From: Thamnaconus septentrionalis
Taxonomy: Eukaryota; Chordata; Actinopteri; Tetraodontiformes; Monacanthidae
Direction: 5' to 3'
DNA length: 64,000 nt
Assembly: GCA_009823395.1 (NCBI GenBank)
Contig: CM020502.1
Coordinates: forward strand, 23,842,444 to 23,906,443
Of this stretch, positions 45,624-57,702 are shown piece by piece. Positions within the stretch are counted from its first letter, which is position 1; each line of letters begins with the position of its first letter. The notes beneath the pieces were generated by a model that worked only from the letters and a program-made list of their open reading frames with translations, was not told the origin of the DNA and searched no databases. Position numbers and translations under genes: made by a program.

Positions 45624-47624
45624 GCAGGCACGTCATGCAGTGAGTAGTCACTCACAGCTTTCGGATGCAGTCGCCTCCTCTGTTTTTCCCCCCATCCTCC
45701 CATCTGTTTTCTATATGTTCTTCTAACTTTCCCCTTCCATTAACTTTTCATTCCTGTCGTTGCTCATTCTGAGCCAATGAGGACAAGCATCGCGAGGGCA
45801 TCGTCAGAACAAACACTTTTCAGCAGGAAAAAGGAAAAATGCCAGTGACCTCCCAAAAGCGACCTAACCTGGAGCGCCAGCTGGAACGACTCCTTAAGCT
45901 TTTGGATTAAAGTTGAGAGCCCGTCGGAAGGACAGAAGTTCTATCCACAACATTCCTGCAGGACCAACCAGATTGGTCTGACCAGCTCTGGGCATCCTAT
46001 TGGTGCGAGCATTAACTGCGTGCTTGCCCCTTTTGGTGAGCAGTTGCATGCCAGCGTGTTATTATTCTTGCCAAAGGCAGTCGGGATCAAAGCAGAAACA
46101 CGTCCACAGAGAAAAGCCTATTTTTTGCTCTTGTGTTATCATAAAAATGTCAGCCAGCAGTATCCGTGCAAATGGCATCAGCCATTGATTGCAGCTCCCG
46201 GTAGCTTTTTCTCTTCCTGGTCCTCTGGGGTTTTCAGAGCAGCTTGGAGTGGAAAGCTCTTCCTCTCATACCTCCCATCGCTTCACGCGTAAAACTCCAC
46301 ACTGGTTGTGGGATCCACGTTAAACTGGCACCAGCTAAAGACGTTTTCTGCTGGAGGTTGGCAAGATGGATGAATAGGACTTCAGAGTTGAAGCTGGAGT
46401 GGTCTGGTGTGCTGTGCAAAGTGAGCAATGCACAGGACCGGGTGGCCCTTCTTACACTATTGTGTAAGGTAAACAAACAGAAATTTCCCACAAGAAAACA
46501 GGAAGTGATCAATAGTGCAGGACGTTTAATGCACGGGTTTAGTTTTTTTTTTTCAAGGAGCTCAGTGACCAGGCTGGATGTCCACTAGAACCATACACGG
46601 AATCCAGTGCTGCAGTTAATCCCCCAGCACTGTTCAAGGTGTTTGCAGTATCATTATGCAGCTTGGTATTCACGTCAGGGATCTCTATTTTGAAAATGCA
46701 TGACACAGTCTGTGCCCGAGCACCAAGGACATAGTCGCTGGCAGCCACAGGGGACGGCGCAGTTAACTGCTTTGTTTTTGCCCTTGATGAAGTTACAGGA
46801 TATAAGGTAAAAGCAGAGTGTGACATTTTTAAGGGCCGGCTCCTTAATGCTATGCGCCACTGACACTTAGTGTTTGAACACTTCACAAATGTCTTGGTTG
46901 ACCCTTGGTGGAGGTGGGCTGAAATAGGCCGTATATATGCCTGACTTAATGCCCTCTGTGTAATAAAAAAAAGATCTTTTGATTTCCATTGACTTGACTT
47001 TATGGATTGCACCTGATGCAACGAGCCACACCAACACATGCTTTCACACTTAATAAATAACACACAGGTATTCAGATATTAACTTTCCACCGGCAGCCTG
47101 CAATCTGTAGCCAGACTGCGACATTTTGACGTGCACTGCTTTTCTCCTACAGAGAGATCTAAATATTCCACTCCTGGTTATTGTGTTTGTTTGTTGGTGA
47201 AAACGCTGTGTGGCAGATGTTTGGAGATGTGGAGAATAAGGAGAGAATGTGCACAAAGAGACCCAACCCCATGCAATGAAGATCGTTACACGCCTCCCTG
47301 TAGTGCTTCAGCTGGGCCACGTGAAGAGAAGGAAAAAATGAATATAAAATGTTGAACTTGGTGTGGCGAGACTTGTGGACGAGGGCCAGAGGGGGAGAGG
47401 TGGAGAGGAGGAGAGGGAAGGAGAAGAAGAGTCGTGGCTGTTTCCGGGGCTTCTCTTGCTCGCTTGCCGTTATCTTCCTCCGATCACTGTTGCCTCTCTC
47501 CGATATTGCTGCTCCTCGGTGCCTCTTCATCTGCTCATCCTCTCTCCCTCCCTCTGTTCCTTCACTCTTTTCTCAACCACTCTGCCACACTTCACTGCCT
47601 ACAGCAAACGGCTCCCCTGTCATA

Positions 47625-47627
<3 letters not shown>

Positions 47628-47668
<41 letters not shown>

Positions 47669-47671
47669 TCA

Positions 47672-47751
<80 letters not shown>
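47628..47751. repeat. compound (CT)n / (CA)n array
   Basis: CT to 47663, a 13-bp spacer, then CA from 47677 to 47751. Confidence 0.95.
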
Positions 47752-47752
<1 letters not shown>

Positions 47753-49575
47753 CTGGCTGCGTACAGACAGAGGAAGAGATGCAAGCCTATAGGCGGAAAC
47801 ACACTGTTTACACGCAAAAAAAAAAAAAAAACACATGCATGTGAGCTCCTGTGTGCACACACTCACACAGAGACCCAGTGGTTGAGGGAGGAGGCCCACT
47901 GCAGGGGGATCACGCTAGCAACTGTGAATGCTGGTGTGTTTGGAATGTGTTTGAATATGCTGCAATAAATACTGTATAACGTGCTATTAACAACACAACG
48001 GTTCTTTAAATTGACCCGATATGTTCTTACTCTTTCATCCTCCCCCATTGGTTGATTTTATATTCTGCAGTAGCGTATACAAACATTTTCAACGTTGTTT
48101 ATCTAAAAAGGAGCTTCAGGTTGATTTATTTGCCACTTTATTCGAGACACTGTACTGTAGTGACATTACAGAGACACTAGAGTTTACAGTTAGCGAGGAA
48201 TAATATAATTTTAATTCCAATAATATAATTTGGTAAAAAAAAATAGTAAGATGTCTTTAATGCACTGTGATTTATTTCTTTATCACTGCTGTCTCAGCAA
48301 TGGTAGTCTGGTTTGTTTCAAATGTCTGGAGTTTGAATAATTGGATTGACAAAGCACAAAACACAAGAAAAAGTCTAAAAAATTAAAAGAAAGAAAAGTT
48401 TGTGCAATTCATCCCATGTCCTTTTTTGAACTTGGACTGCTTATTATTATTGCTTTTTAAGTTGTTCACTCTAAGTCGGTAGTCACTTCTGTAATAATGT
48501 TGCTGGCTATTTGTTTAATGTTCTCTATTTTAAATAAATAAGACAAATTTAGAAATATTTACCTAGTTGATATTTAATGGGGCCACCAGCAAAATATGTA
48601 TATTCATTATATGCAATTTATTTTACATTTTCAACTGATTAGAAATAATTTTAAAATGCAGAGGTTAGAAGAGAAAATAGTTTGGAACATTATCTAAATA
48701 ACACAGTAATTTCCTCTTTGGGCTTTCTGAATAATTGCCAGAGGCTGTATTTTCTTCTTCTTCTTTTTTAAAAAAAATAAAAAAAAGAAAAAAAAGCGAG
48801 GACAACAAAAAAAGCAAAGGAAAAAAAAACTACAGTCGAAAAATAAAAACTATTCCATGCCAAGTTGTGAGGACAGCGCCGAGGAACTCCTCCAGCTGGC
48901 ACCGCGTTTCCTGTGTGGTCCGCTCAAAGGGTTAAAGCCCAAAGTGAACTGAATTGTAAGAAGTTGGTTTCCAAGGGAAACTGTTCGCACCGTTCCAGCT
49001 GAGGCGGGACGTACCAACTGCGCCACACCGAAGGGGGGAGTGGAGCGCGGAGAGCCGAGGCGAACCGAAGTCGAAGCTTCGCGGTACGTCGGACCGCCGG
49101 GCGCGTTTGTTCGCTCGAGGGGGATTTAACCGAGTGTGCGAACCTTTACTCCTCGCCGAATCGACGGTTCTCTTTGTGGGCGAAAACCCCCGACATTACC
49201 GCGGAGCCTCGGCCGCACCCCCGGCCGAGCCGCCGGAGTGCCGGCGTCCCTGCCAAGTCGGTTTGAAAAGAGCAGACAAAGGCTTTGAGCTCCGGACGCC
49301 CCTCTCTCTCTCTCCCACTCCTGCCTACAAAGCCGAGCTCGCTCGACCATTTTTTCTTCTTCTGTCCTCCTCCTCCTCCACCTCCTCTTGCTTTTATATA
49401 TATATTTACACGCGCACACACACAACACATACACCGTGTGGACATGATTTCTGAACATGCGGCGAAGCTAAGTGCTGCGTTTTAATTTTTCCTCTTCTTT
49501 TTTTTTTTTTTAATTTTTGATCATCATTATTATTTTTTCATTTCTCTCTCCGGAACTTTCCCCCGGTTTTGTGAC

Positions 49576-49653
49576 ATGTACGACCGACTGGATCCCCGCT
49601 CGGCCGAGAGAGGACGGCTTTTTGTGAGTATCACACAAGGAAGCGTCGTCTGA
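49576..49653 (+). other. upstream ORF (25 codons) in fbxl14 leader
   Basis: ATG at 49576 opens a 25-residue frame starting MYDRLDPRSAERGRLF, with TGA at 49651-49653. A strong splice donor (GTGAGTATC) lies inside it at 49624. It could be a regulatory uORF or the end of an alternative first exon. No known protein recognised. Confidence 0.35.
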
Positions 49654-49731
49654 GAGAGAGAAGGAGCGAGAGGGGGACGGATTGACGCTTTTTCCTCCTC
49701 TCCTCCTCCTTCCTTCCTCTATTTTTTGGCG

Positions 49732-49735
<4 letters not shown>

Positions 49736-49775
<40 letters not shown>
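49736..49775. repeat. (GA)n tract in fbxl14 leader
   Basis: Twenty GA units inside the probable 5' UTR. Confidence 0.95.
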
Positions 49776-49779
<4 letters not shown>

Positions 49780-50099
49780 GCGTTTTTCGTTTTTCATTCT
49801 CAAAAATGTTTTTGTGAAATGCATTTGAATCCTACTGCGCAACCAGACCGGATCACGTGGGCTCGTGGAGAGAGTTGGATCGATTTTGCACAGTTGAATT
49901 TGAGGGGAAAAAGAAGGAGGAAACGCAACTCTTATTTCCTGTTCCTTTTCATTTCATCTACTTGGCCGGATAAGTGGGACCGCTGCTACTTTTGCCCGAT
50001 TGCAAGAGAGCGGGCTGCCTGAGCGGGCTCCCTCCTCTTCTTTTCAGCTTTGGGGAGGTGTGGAGTATTAATTCTTATATGCCTGGGGTTTGATAAACA

Positions 50100-51302
50100 A
50101 TGGAGACGCACATTTCGTGCCTCTTCCCGGAAATTTTGGCCATGATCTTCAGCTATCTGGACGTAAGGGACAAAGGCAGGGTCGCCCAAGTGTGCATGGC
50201 TTGGAGGGACGCGTCCTACCACAAGTCCGTGTGGAGGGGGGTGGAGGCCAAGCTGCACCTCCGCCGGGCCAATCCCTCCCTGTTCCCCAGCCTCCAGGCC
50301 AGGGGCATCCGGAGGGTCCAGATCCTGTCGCTGCGCCGCAGCCTGAGCTACGTGATCCAGGGGATGCCCAACATCGAGTCGCTCAACCTGTCCGGCTGCT
50401 ACAACCTGACGGACAACGGGCTGGGCCACGCGTTTGTGCAGGAGATCCCGTCGCTGAGGGTGCTGAACCTGAGCCTGTGCAAGCAGATCACCGACTCCAG
50501 CCTGGGCAGGATAGCCCAGTACCTGAAGAACCTGGAGGTGCTGGAGCTGGGCGGCTGCAGCAACATCACCAACACGGGGCTCCTGCTCATCGCCTGGGGC
50601 CTCCACCGGCTCAAGAGCCTCAACCTGAGGTCCTGCAGGCACGTCTCGGACGTGGGCATCGGACACCTGGCGGGCATGACCCGCAGCGCCGCCGAGGGCT
50701 GCCTCAACCTGGAGTACCTGACCCTGCAGGACTGCCAGAAGCTGACGGACCTGTCACTCAAGCACATCTCCAAGGGGCTGGCCAAGCTGCGGGTGCTCAA
50801 CCTGAGCTTCTGTGGCGGCATCTCGGACGCGGGCATGATTCACCTCTCGCACATGGCCTCCCTGTGGAGCCTCAACCTGCGCTCGTGCGACAACATCAGC
50901 GACACGGGCGCCATGCACCTGGCCATGGGCACCCTGAGGCTCTCGGGCCTCGACGTGTCCTTCTGCGACAAGATCGGCGACCAGACGCTGGCGTACATTG
51001 CCCAGGGGCTCTACCAGCTCAAGTCGCTGTCGCTGTGCTCGTGCCACATCTCCGACGACGGCATCAACCGGATGGTGCGGCAGATGCACGAGCTGAGGAC
51101 GCTCAACATCGGACAGTGCGTGCGCATCACGGACAAAGGGCTGGAGCTCATAGCCGACCACCTGACCCAGCTGGCGGGCATCGACCTGTATGGATGTACC
51201 AAGATCACCAAGAGGGGACTGGAGAGGATCACGCAGCTCCCCTGCCTTAAAGTGTTGAACCTGGGACTCTGGCAGATGACAGAGAGTGAGAAAGTGAGGT
51301 GA
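50100..51302 (+). CDS. fbxl14b: F-box and leucine-rich repeat protein 14 (fbxl14, probably fbxl14b)
   Basis: Substrate receptor of an SCF (Skp1-Cul1-F-box) E3 ubiquitin ligase. Orthologues (Xenopus Ppa, mammalian FBXL14) promote degradation of Snail1/2, Twist and related factors. The single 400-codon ORF has a strong start context (ACAATGG). The F-box covers about residues 5-48 (CLFPEILAMIFSYLDVRDKG). About eleven Cys-containing leucine-rich repeats follow, e.g. IESLNLSGCYNLTDNGL, LEVLELGGCSNITNTGL and LRVLNLSFCGGISDAGM. It ends LGLWQMTESEKVR, the 400-aa isoform form as I recall it from mammals. The b-paralogue name rests on the wnt5b/adipor2 linkage. A donor at 51293/51294 permits a longer isoform. 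Confidence 0.97.
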   Translation: METHISCLFPEILAMIFSYLDVRDKGRVAQVCMAWRDASYHKSVWRGVEAKLHLRRANPSLFPSLQARGIRRVQILSLRRSLSYVIQGMPNIESLNLSGCYNLTDNGLGHAFVQEIPSLRVLNLSLCKQITDSSLGRIAQYLKNLEVLELGGCSNITNTGLLLIAWGLHRLKSLNLRSCRHVSDVGIGHLAGMTRSAAEGCLNLEYLTLQDCQKLTDLSLKHISKGLAKLRVLNLSFCGGISDAGMIHLSHMASLWSLNLRSCDNISDTGAMHLAMGTLRLSGLDVSFCDKIGDQTLAYIAQGLYQLKSLSLCSCHISDDGINRMVRQMHELRTLNIGQCVRITDKGLELIADHLTQLAGIDLYGCTKITKRGLERITQLPCLKVLNLGLWQMTESEKVR

Positions 51303-52254
51303 TTGGAAGTGTCTTTGTTTGTTTTTTTGGTTTTATTTTGGTCTGTTGGCTGGAGACAGAGGTGTGGGTGGAGGGGGAAGAGGTCGGTGGGTACATTTCC
51401 TTTTCTGTATTTTACAAGAAGCTGAGAAAACCTTCCTTTTCCCCCTCTGGAAGGTGTGTGTGCTTCTCCCATGTGACCAGATTCTGTTTTTTTATCTTCC
51501 GATGTTTTTCTTTCCTTGTCTCAGTCACGCCGGACTCCAAATAGTGTTTCGACATGACTCGATACCCTTCCCTGCCAGGATGCAAAACCTAATATTCCAG
51601 TTTCACGGTAGTTTTTGATCTCACGTTGACTCTTAACTGCGACTCTGAACAACATGCGGAATAACCCAACGCTGACTTTGTTTCACACAACTGACGCGAT
51701 TGCTTCCAGAATATTCCCTGAAATTAAATATCCCACAGAGGCTCAGAGGGGGCAACGGAACGTGATTAAATCGTTATTATTATTATTATTATTATCATTA
51801 TTGTTATTATTTTTTAGCAATAATGATTTTGTCGTCACGCTACAGCCATCACGCCTAAAAAAAGAAAGAAAGAAAAAACATTCGGCTACCTCGTGTGCGG
51901 TTGTTTTTTGGTTTCTTTTTGAAAAGGGTTTATACTGTTAAAGCAAGGAAAATTAACTACAGAAAGCAAGACTGAGAGAGAGAGAGAGCAAATGTGCCTA
52001 AAGGGACTGTGTCTGCCCCCTCCCCCATCTCCCTCCCTCACCGCCCCCCCCCCTCCCCCGCCCGCCTGCCCTGCCCGCCTGCCCTAGCCGTCATGAGCAG
52101 AGCTGGAGGAAAGAAAAAAAAAGAGACCAGGACCCGACCTCACCTACCTTCTGCTAATTTACCCGCATAGAAAAACAACAGCAATGATTTTACCCACCGG
52201 GAGAGAGAGAGAGAGTGGTCGAGCGAACTGTCAGTGGTTGACGTCTCAGCAAAA

Positions 52255-52260
52255 AATAAA
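52255..52260 (+). terminator. fbxl14b: candidate poly(A) signal 1 of fbxl14
   Basis: AATAAA about 950 nt after the stop, overlapping a second hexamer-like AATAAG. Confidence 0.4.
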
Positions 52261-52728
52261 TAAGTGTAGAGCCTTTTTTTTTTGTAATGCATCAAAAGTT
52301 CAACTCGAATGCCCCTTCGGGAGCTCTGCAGCATTCAAAAGAAAATGTGTGGGTTAAAATGAGCAGCTTGTCCGTGAAGGACTCACACCCTGTGTGTGAC
52401 AGGCGACTCTTCCAGTCCAGTCCAGTCCATTTAAAAAAGAAATCTTTTTTTATAAAGGTGGGACCAGGTGTGTCTGGTTGCGAAGGGAGCTGGGTGGAAA
52501 TGTAAAGTGATGTCACAAGAAGAAGCATCGTACTTCAAATTGAAGTGATTCCTATGTCAGCATCAGAGCAAATCAGGGTTTTTCATTTTTGATTTCTTTA
52601 AAATCTTTGGTCCCACGTTATTGGCAGGCGCAGGTTGTGTTCATGTTGCTCTCGGCGGAGAGAGAGGCAGGTAGCTTTCTTATTCCCAACCCTCCCCAAC
52701 TCCTCCTGTTTTTCTCCACGACTCCCTG

Positions 52729-52734
52729 AATAAA
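52729..52734 (+). terminator. fbxl14b: candidate poly(A) signal 2 of fbxl14
   Basis: AATAAA about 1.4 kb after the stop. Confidence 0.35.
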
Positions 52735-52952
52735 AATACCCAGAATCCATTTTGAGACATGCTTAGAATGAGGACCAATCGATTATTATTGTTGTTATTA
52801 TTATTATTATAATTATTATTATTGTTGTTGTTGTTTTTTTCGTCCTCACTCTCTCTCTCTCTCTCTCCGTCTATCTCGGGTTACACGCTGTAGGCGTCTC
52901 TGGCTCCCTTTTTTTTTCTCTTTCGCACATTCACACGCGTGTGCGCACACTG

Positions 52953-52953
<1 letters not shown>

Positions 52954-53023
<70 letters not shown>
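52954..53023. repeat. (CA)n microsatellite, about 70 bp
   Basis: Pure CA array downstream of fbxl14. Confidence 0.95.
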
Positions 53024-53024
<1 letters not shown>

Positions 53025-53389
53025 GGGAGCTCGTGGGTGCCCGCGTGCGTCTTAATGTAATGCAATGACCTGCTAGAAAATTAATATACGGATGTGCGTC
53101 CTGCTGACAATGCTGTGTGCGTGTGTGCGTGCGTGTATGTTTGACAAGTAAAAAGATAAAAAGATGCACTGTATATTATGTGTTTGTAAAGAGGAAGAAT
53201 GAAAAAAATTGCAGAATCCCAAAATTAAATTGTTTTATATTCTTACAAGGTTAAAAACAATTAAAGATATTTATATAATGAATGAAAGCAGAGCGTTGTG
53301 TGGACTTGTGTCGCTGCAGCCTGTCTCTGTTATTCCGAGTTGCCTGGACACTGTGTTATTTTTCACTGCTCTTGCTGCCTTTTTCAGAC

Positions 53390-53700
53390 GATTATGTTTT
53401 TCCCAATTAATACAAACGACGCTCGTCTTTGAGCGCCGTCGCCCCCGAAATAACCACCCACACGCCGCCAGCGCCACCGCGCATTGTGCCTGGTTGCCGC
53501 CGCAGTCTCGCCTTTATTTTTAAAAAGGAGGCTCAGGGGCGAAAGAAACAAATCTGTTGTGTCGCTTTATTATTTACGAGGAGATTCAAAATGGATGCTT
53601 GCCGTCTTGATTTGGCTGCAGCGCCTGTGTAATTAATTATCACCGGGGCGTTTATTACAGGAAGCTGCTCTCCCCTGCTATTTTTTTTTTTAATCGCCAA
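53390..53700. promoter_or_regulatory. candidate conserved non-coding element
   Basis: Complex segment with TTTATTATTTACGAGGAG, AAAATGGATGCTTGCCG, TGTGTAATTAATTATCACC and GGGGCGTTTATTACAGG, mixing AT-rich factor sites with CpG. No credible ORF. Called on texture only. Confidence 0.3.
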
Positions 53701-54270
53701 CCCCGCACCCCCCTCGCTCACAGCAACTAAACCTGTTCAAGCCGAACTGGCCTGGAACTTTTAAGTGCCGCATTTAAGTTTCAAGGTCTCAAGGGCTGCA
53801 GAGTTCAGGGTGTTTGGGGATTTTTATGGCTTTCAGTGAAGTTATTTTCTTTCTTTCTTTCTTTCTTTACAACAATTCTTCTTCTTCTTCCTCTTCTTTT
53901 TCTTCTTCTTCTTCCTCTGCTACTTCTTCTTCTTCTTCCACATGTGGCAGGAGCTGCTGTTCCTGTGTGGCTGCATGTGCGGCGTAATGAGATCGAGAGT
54001 CACTCAGGGCAGATCCCCCCCCCCCCATCCCCTTCTCTGCTTTCCATCAGGACGTGTTCTGTGTGTGAAGTGACACCACACACACACGCGCACGCACACG
54101 CACAGAGGGTTGCCAGACTAGTCAGTAGCCATTGTCTGTCTTTAGAAGTTAGGAAGGCAGTTTTTCGGTGAGGGATTTTTTCTCCCCCCTGCCTCTTTTT
54201 CCTCTCTTTCTCCTCCTCTTGTTCAGTCACGCATACCAGATCCTAGGGCAGGAGACCCACCTCCCTAACA

Positions 54271-54349
<79 letters not shown>
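54271..54349. repeat. compound (CT)n(CA)n array
   Basis: Short CT part (about 8 units) followed by about 32 CA units. Confidence 0.95.
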
Positions 54350-54351
<2 letters not shown>

Positions 54352-55029
54352 CTCCCCAGTACCCCGTCCCCCCACCTCGACAACCACACAAACACACACA
54401 CACTTTTTAGCATTCCACACCATCATTCAGAGCGTTTAAGCATTCTCCCTCCCCTGACTCTCCGTCCATGGGGATTTTGCGGGGGGGAAAGGCCCGGTGG
54501 AGGGATTGTTGACCACGGGGACCAGGAGAGCGGGACTGAGGGACGCAAAACAAAGAGGACGGAGAGAAGGAGGGAGAATGTCAGCATTTTTCTTCGTCCT
54601 CTTGAGTTGGTGGACGATCTGCCGGCGGCAGTTTGTCCCGCTTTTTATCCCTCAGAACATCTGACGGCGTGGCCTCAAAGCCTCGGAGAGAACTCCACAA
54701 CCCTGCAACTCCATCTCCGATCCCCTGATATGTTGTTCTTGTGTTTTTTTTCTCCTGCTGACGTAAGAAAAAAGAGGCAGAGTGGCGGAGCACCGGAGCT
54801 GAAGGTGCGGTGACGCGACAAATGTAGAGCTAATTGCTGATAAACTGGCAGGGAAGCTGGGAGGCCAGTGACAGGGCTGCCAGTCAGCCTGCAGGCGTGG
54901 GACCCCCCAGCTGATAGGAAGGTCTAGGGAGTGATGCGGATCGCTTAGGCGCTTCAAGCGAAAAAAAAAAAAAAAGGGTCTGCAGGCCTCTAATGCAGAC
55001 TGACAAAGATAAAATCAGCTGCATTCACA

Positions 55030-55075
55030 TGATAATGTGATACTTTATTAATCCCCTTTGGGACAATCTCTTTTT
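55030..55075. repeat. possible retroposon tail fragment
   Basis: The stretch ACTTTATTAATCCCCTTTGG and the following GACAATCTC resemble the TTTATTGATCCC tail found on many fish short retroposons. Only this short piece is recognisable. Confidence 0.35.
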
Positions 55076-56323
55076 GTCCGGGCCACCCTCCACAGGGAGG
55101 TCAGAGGTCAGACTGGGCTCCTGGAGAACCACACTGGGGTCGACTGTGTGTGCGCGCGCCGCCGCGTCTTGCTCGGCGACACATCAGCAAAGGGGAAGTG
55201 AGCCTCCCTCACCCTCCCTCACCCTCCCTCACCCTCCTTCTGCTGAAGAAGCATCTTTATTAGAAATCCTGCATCATCGGAGAAACTTTCCCCCCTCAAA
55301 CAATCTGTGAACTGGATGTAAACTCGTCCTCTAAGTTTTTCTTCTTCTTCTTCTTCTTCTTCTTTGTACAACTTTCATCTCAATTTGCGGTTTTAAAAAA
55401 AGAGACGAGCTGAATGTGAACCGAGCTTGCAGAGCTTCACTCCAGGATGTTTCCAGGCTGCATTCTCACCCAGTATCATATATCAACCTATTTACTGCAA
55501 CTTTACTTTAAAATATGCTAATGATTGCAAAGTCAAACACCACTCTGGGCCTGCGAGCGCTCGCTGCTGATGGAAAAAAAAAAAATGCACAATCCACTTG
55601 TGTTGAGTTTGAGCGCTTTTTTTTTTCTCCCCCATGTTTTTCGTCGTCTCTGCAAAGCCAATCAGACCTGCTGCTGGCTGCGGCTTCCGACTGACTGACT
55701 GCACAGACGGACTCATTTGTCGAGGGGGATTCGTGGAGTCCGACCTGAAAGTGTGGCCGTGGCAGCCTGTTCAGATGATTCAGAATGTTCAGCAGCTCAG
55801 CTCTGCGTCTGAGGATGAAAGTGCAGCTGAATTCCAGCCGAATGCTTGAGCAAAGTTGCTGCTTCTCTTCCGCAACTCCGAGGTTTCACTCCGAGTCGGG
55901 CCACGGTGATCAAGAAATACCCCCCCACCCTCCCGCCTAAAAAAAAAAAAAAAAAAAAGAAGAAGCACCAAATGGTTTTATTGTCGGGGGAATGAATGTT
56001 GCTTTCAGTGTGATCTCCTGCTTCAAACCCGCAGCATCCTGCCTGTCTGCGTGAGTGACAGCTTCCAGACCAGCGAATTCGAAAAAAAAAGAGAAAGAAA
56101 AAATGCACCAAAATTAGCACAGAGGCTCTGCACTTCAGCCCCATGTAGGTCACTGACAAAATGTTTTCATGCTTTAAACGCTGGCATGCAGCAGTGCGCC
56201 GTGCCCCCCCCCCTCCCCCCACCACCACCACCAGCCCTCTCAGCTCCCCTGCAAGTTGTAAAACTTAAATTGTGACTCGTCGTGTTGCGATCTGAGCCGC
56301 ATTTCCTGTCAGGCATAGAGTAA

Positions 56324-56327
<4 letters not shown>

Positions 56328-56371
<44 letters not shown>
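56328..56371. repeat. (GT)n microsatellite
   Basis: Pure TG/GT array. A second GT array follows at 56921-56954. Confidence 0.95.
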
Positions 56372-56372
<1 letters not shown>

Positions 56373-56913
56373 TTACTCTGTCTGTGTGTGTGTGTTTTAC
56401 AGCCATCATTAAAGGAACAGTTCGCCATTAAAAGGGGAACTGGGGGTTCTTCACAACAAAGTAGCAGGGGTATTAGCATCTGAGTGTTACACCCCCCCCC
56501 CCACTCCTCCCCCACACACACACACGCTCTCCCTGTCTTCGACTGCGACTGTTTTTAGTCTGCCGCTCGCCTGTCTGTCTGTATGGCCTTCTTCTTGAGC
56601 TCTCTGTCTGTCTGTCTCTCTGTCACAGCTTTCATTCTGTCTTGCTTCATCCTAACTTATTCCACTATGATTTTGCTTGCACTTTTTTGTCTCTCACTTC
56701 TTATGGCTCTCTTTTCTCCAGTTTCATTTCCCTCCCCATGTTCTCTCCTCTGTGCTCTCCTTCTCCTTCTTCTTCTCCTCCTTCTTCCCCCGTCACCATT
56801 TCCACCCTCCAGCGCCCCTCCTTCCTCCTCTCTGCGGCACCTGGTGCTGAGGTGTTGCTGAGGTACAGTAGACGGCTCTTTGAAGTCCCAGGGGCCCTCA
56901 GGGTCTGCCTGAG

Positions 56914-56957
<44 letters not shown>

Positions 56958-57630
56958 CTTTCCTTTTTTTATCAGGAGCTACAGGACATTTGGCCTTGCT
57001 TTTGATTTGGCCGCCTCATAATGTTGAAACGACCTTCCATGTGTAAGTGTTGGTACAAAGGTGCATTGTACTTCTCGACTATGCAAAGTGAAGGGAACCC
57101 AAGTCTGTCTTAGCCATTTTTACAGCATTATATATCACAAAAAAGGCAATTCAAAGGCAGTGTGATCCTCAAGGAATGCAATAAGGGCTAGAATGTGTGT
57201 CTGTCTGAACCCTCCGGGACATAAACCTCACAAACATCCACGTAAAACATTTGTGACGCTGTTATATGTTTAAAAAAAAAAAATCAGAACTGGAGGTTGT
57301 AAAGTGGTGCAGTTGTACTGTAACTTACTGAGGTTCAGGTCTCAGAAGGAAGGGTGGGGGAAGTAGAGAAAATCCGTCCTGAATCTGCTGTAGTCTGCGG
57401 CCAACCTGGGCAGAGAGAAAGAGAAACAGAGTGGGCGGTCAGGCATAGAGAGAGACAAAGCTGGGAAAAAGCTAAGGGAAAAAAAAAGGTAGAGAAAGAA
57501 AAAGGATTCAAGTCGGAGACGGACGAGGAAGAAGTGGGACTGGTCAGAGAGAGGGGGAGAGGAATCTGTGAGTCACTGTTTGACTGTGGGCTGCTAGAAG
57601 TCAGCTAGCCATGTTAAAATACCATCCAAG

Positions 57631-57631
<1 letters not shown>

Positions 57632-57697
<66 letters not shown>
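57632..57697. repeat. (CA)n microsatellite, about 66 bp
   Basis: Pure CA array. Confidence 0.95.

Positions 57698-57702
<5 letters not shown>

Larger units (their letters stand above)
48880..50099 (+). promoter_or_regulatory. fbxl14b: fbxl14 CpG-rich promoter and 5' leader
   Basis: GC and CpG content rises sharply after about 48880 (clusters at 49000-49260) and continues to the fbxl14 start. The transcription start is not visible. The leader includes a polypyrimidine stretch near 49340-49390, a T run near 49497-49512, a (GA)n tract at 49736-49775 and a 25-codon uORF at 49576. The AATAAAAACT near 48841 is too weak to call a TATA box. Confidence 0.5.
51303..52734 (+). other. fbxl14b: fbxl14 3' UTR (probable extent, for the unspliced isoform)
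   Basis: Non-coding DNA after the fbxl14 stop. It contains a TTA/TAT tract near 51775-51815, a C-rich tract at about 52015-52085, and candidate poly(A) hexamers at 52255-52260 and 52729-52734. If the internal donor is used, this stretch would instead be intron. Confidence 0.45.

Noticed and set aside
46539..47063. A 174-codon minus-strand frame between wnt5b and fbxl14
   Set aside because: It opens with GTG, has no domain or splice context and sits in ordinary intergenic sequence.
50090..51250. A 386-codon open frame overlapping fbxl14 in another plus frame, and long minus-strand frames at 49986-50666 and 50754-51161
   Set aside because: They are shadows of the GC-rich fbxl14 coding sequence. 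They are low-complexity (Gln, Pro, Gly, Arg-rich), while the F-box/LRR frame is unmistakable.
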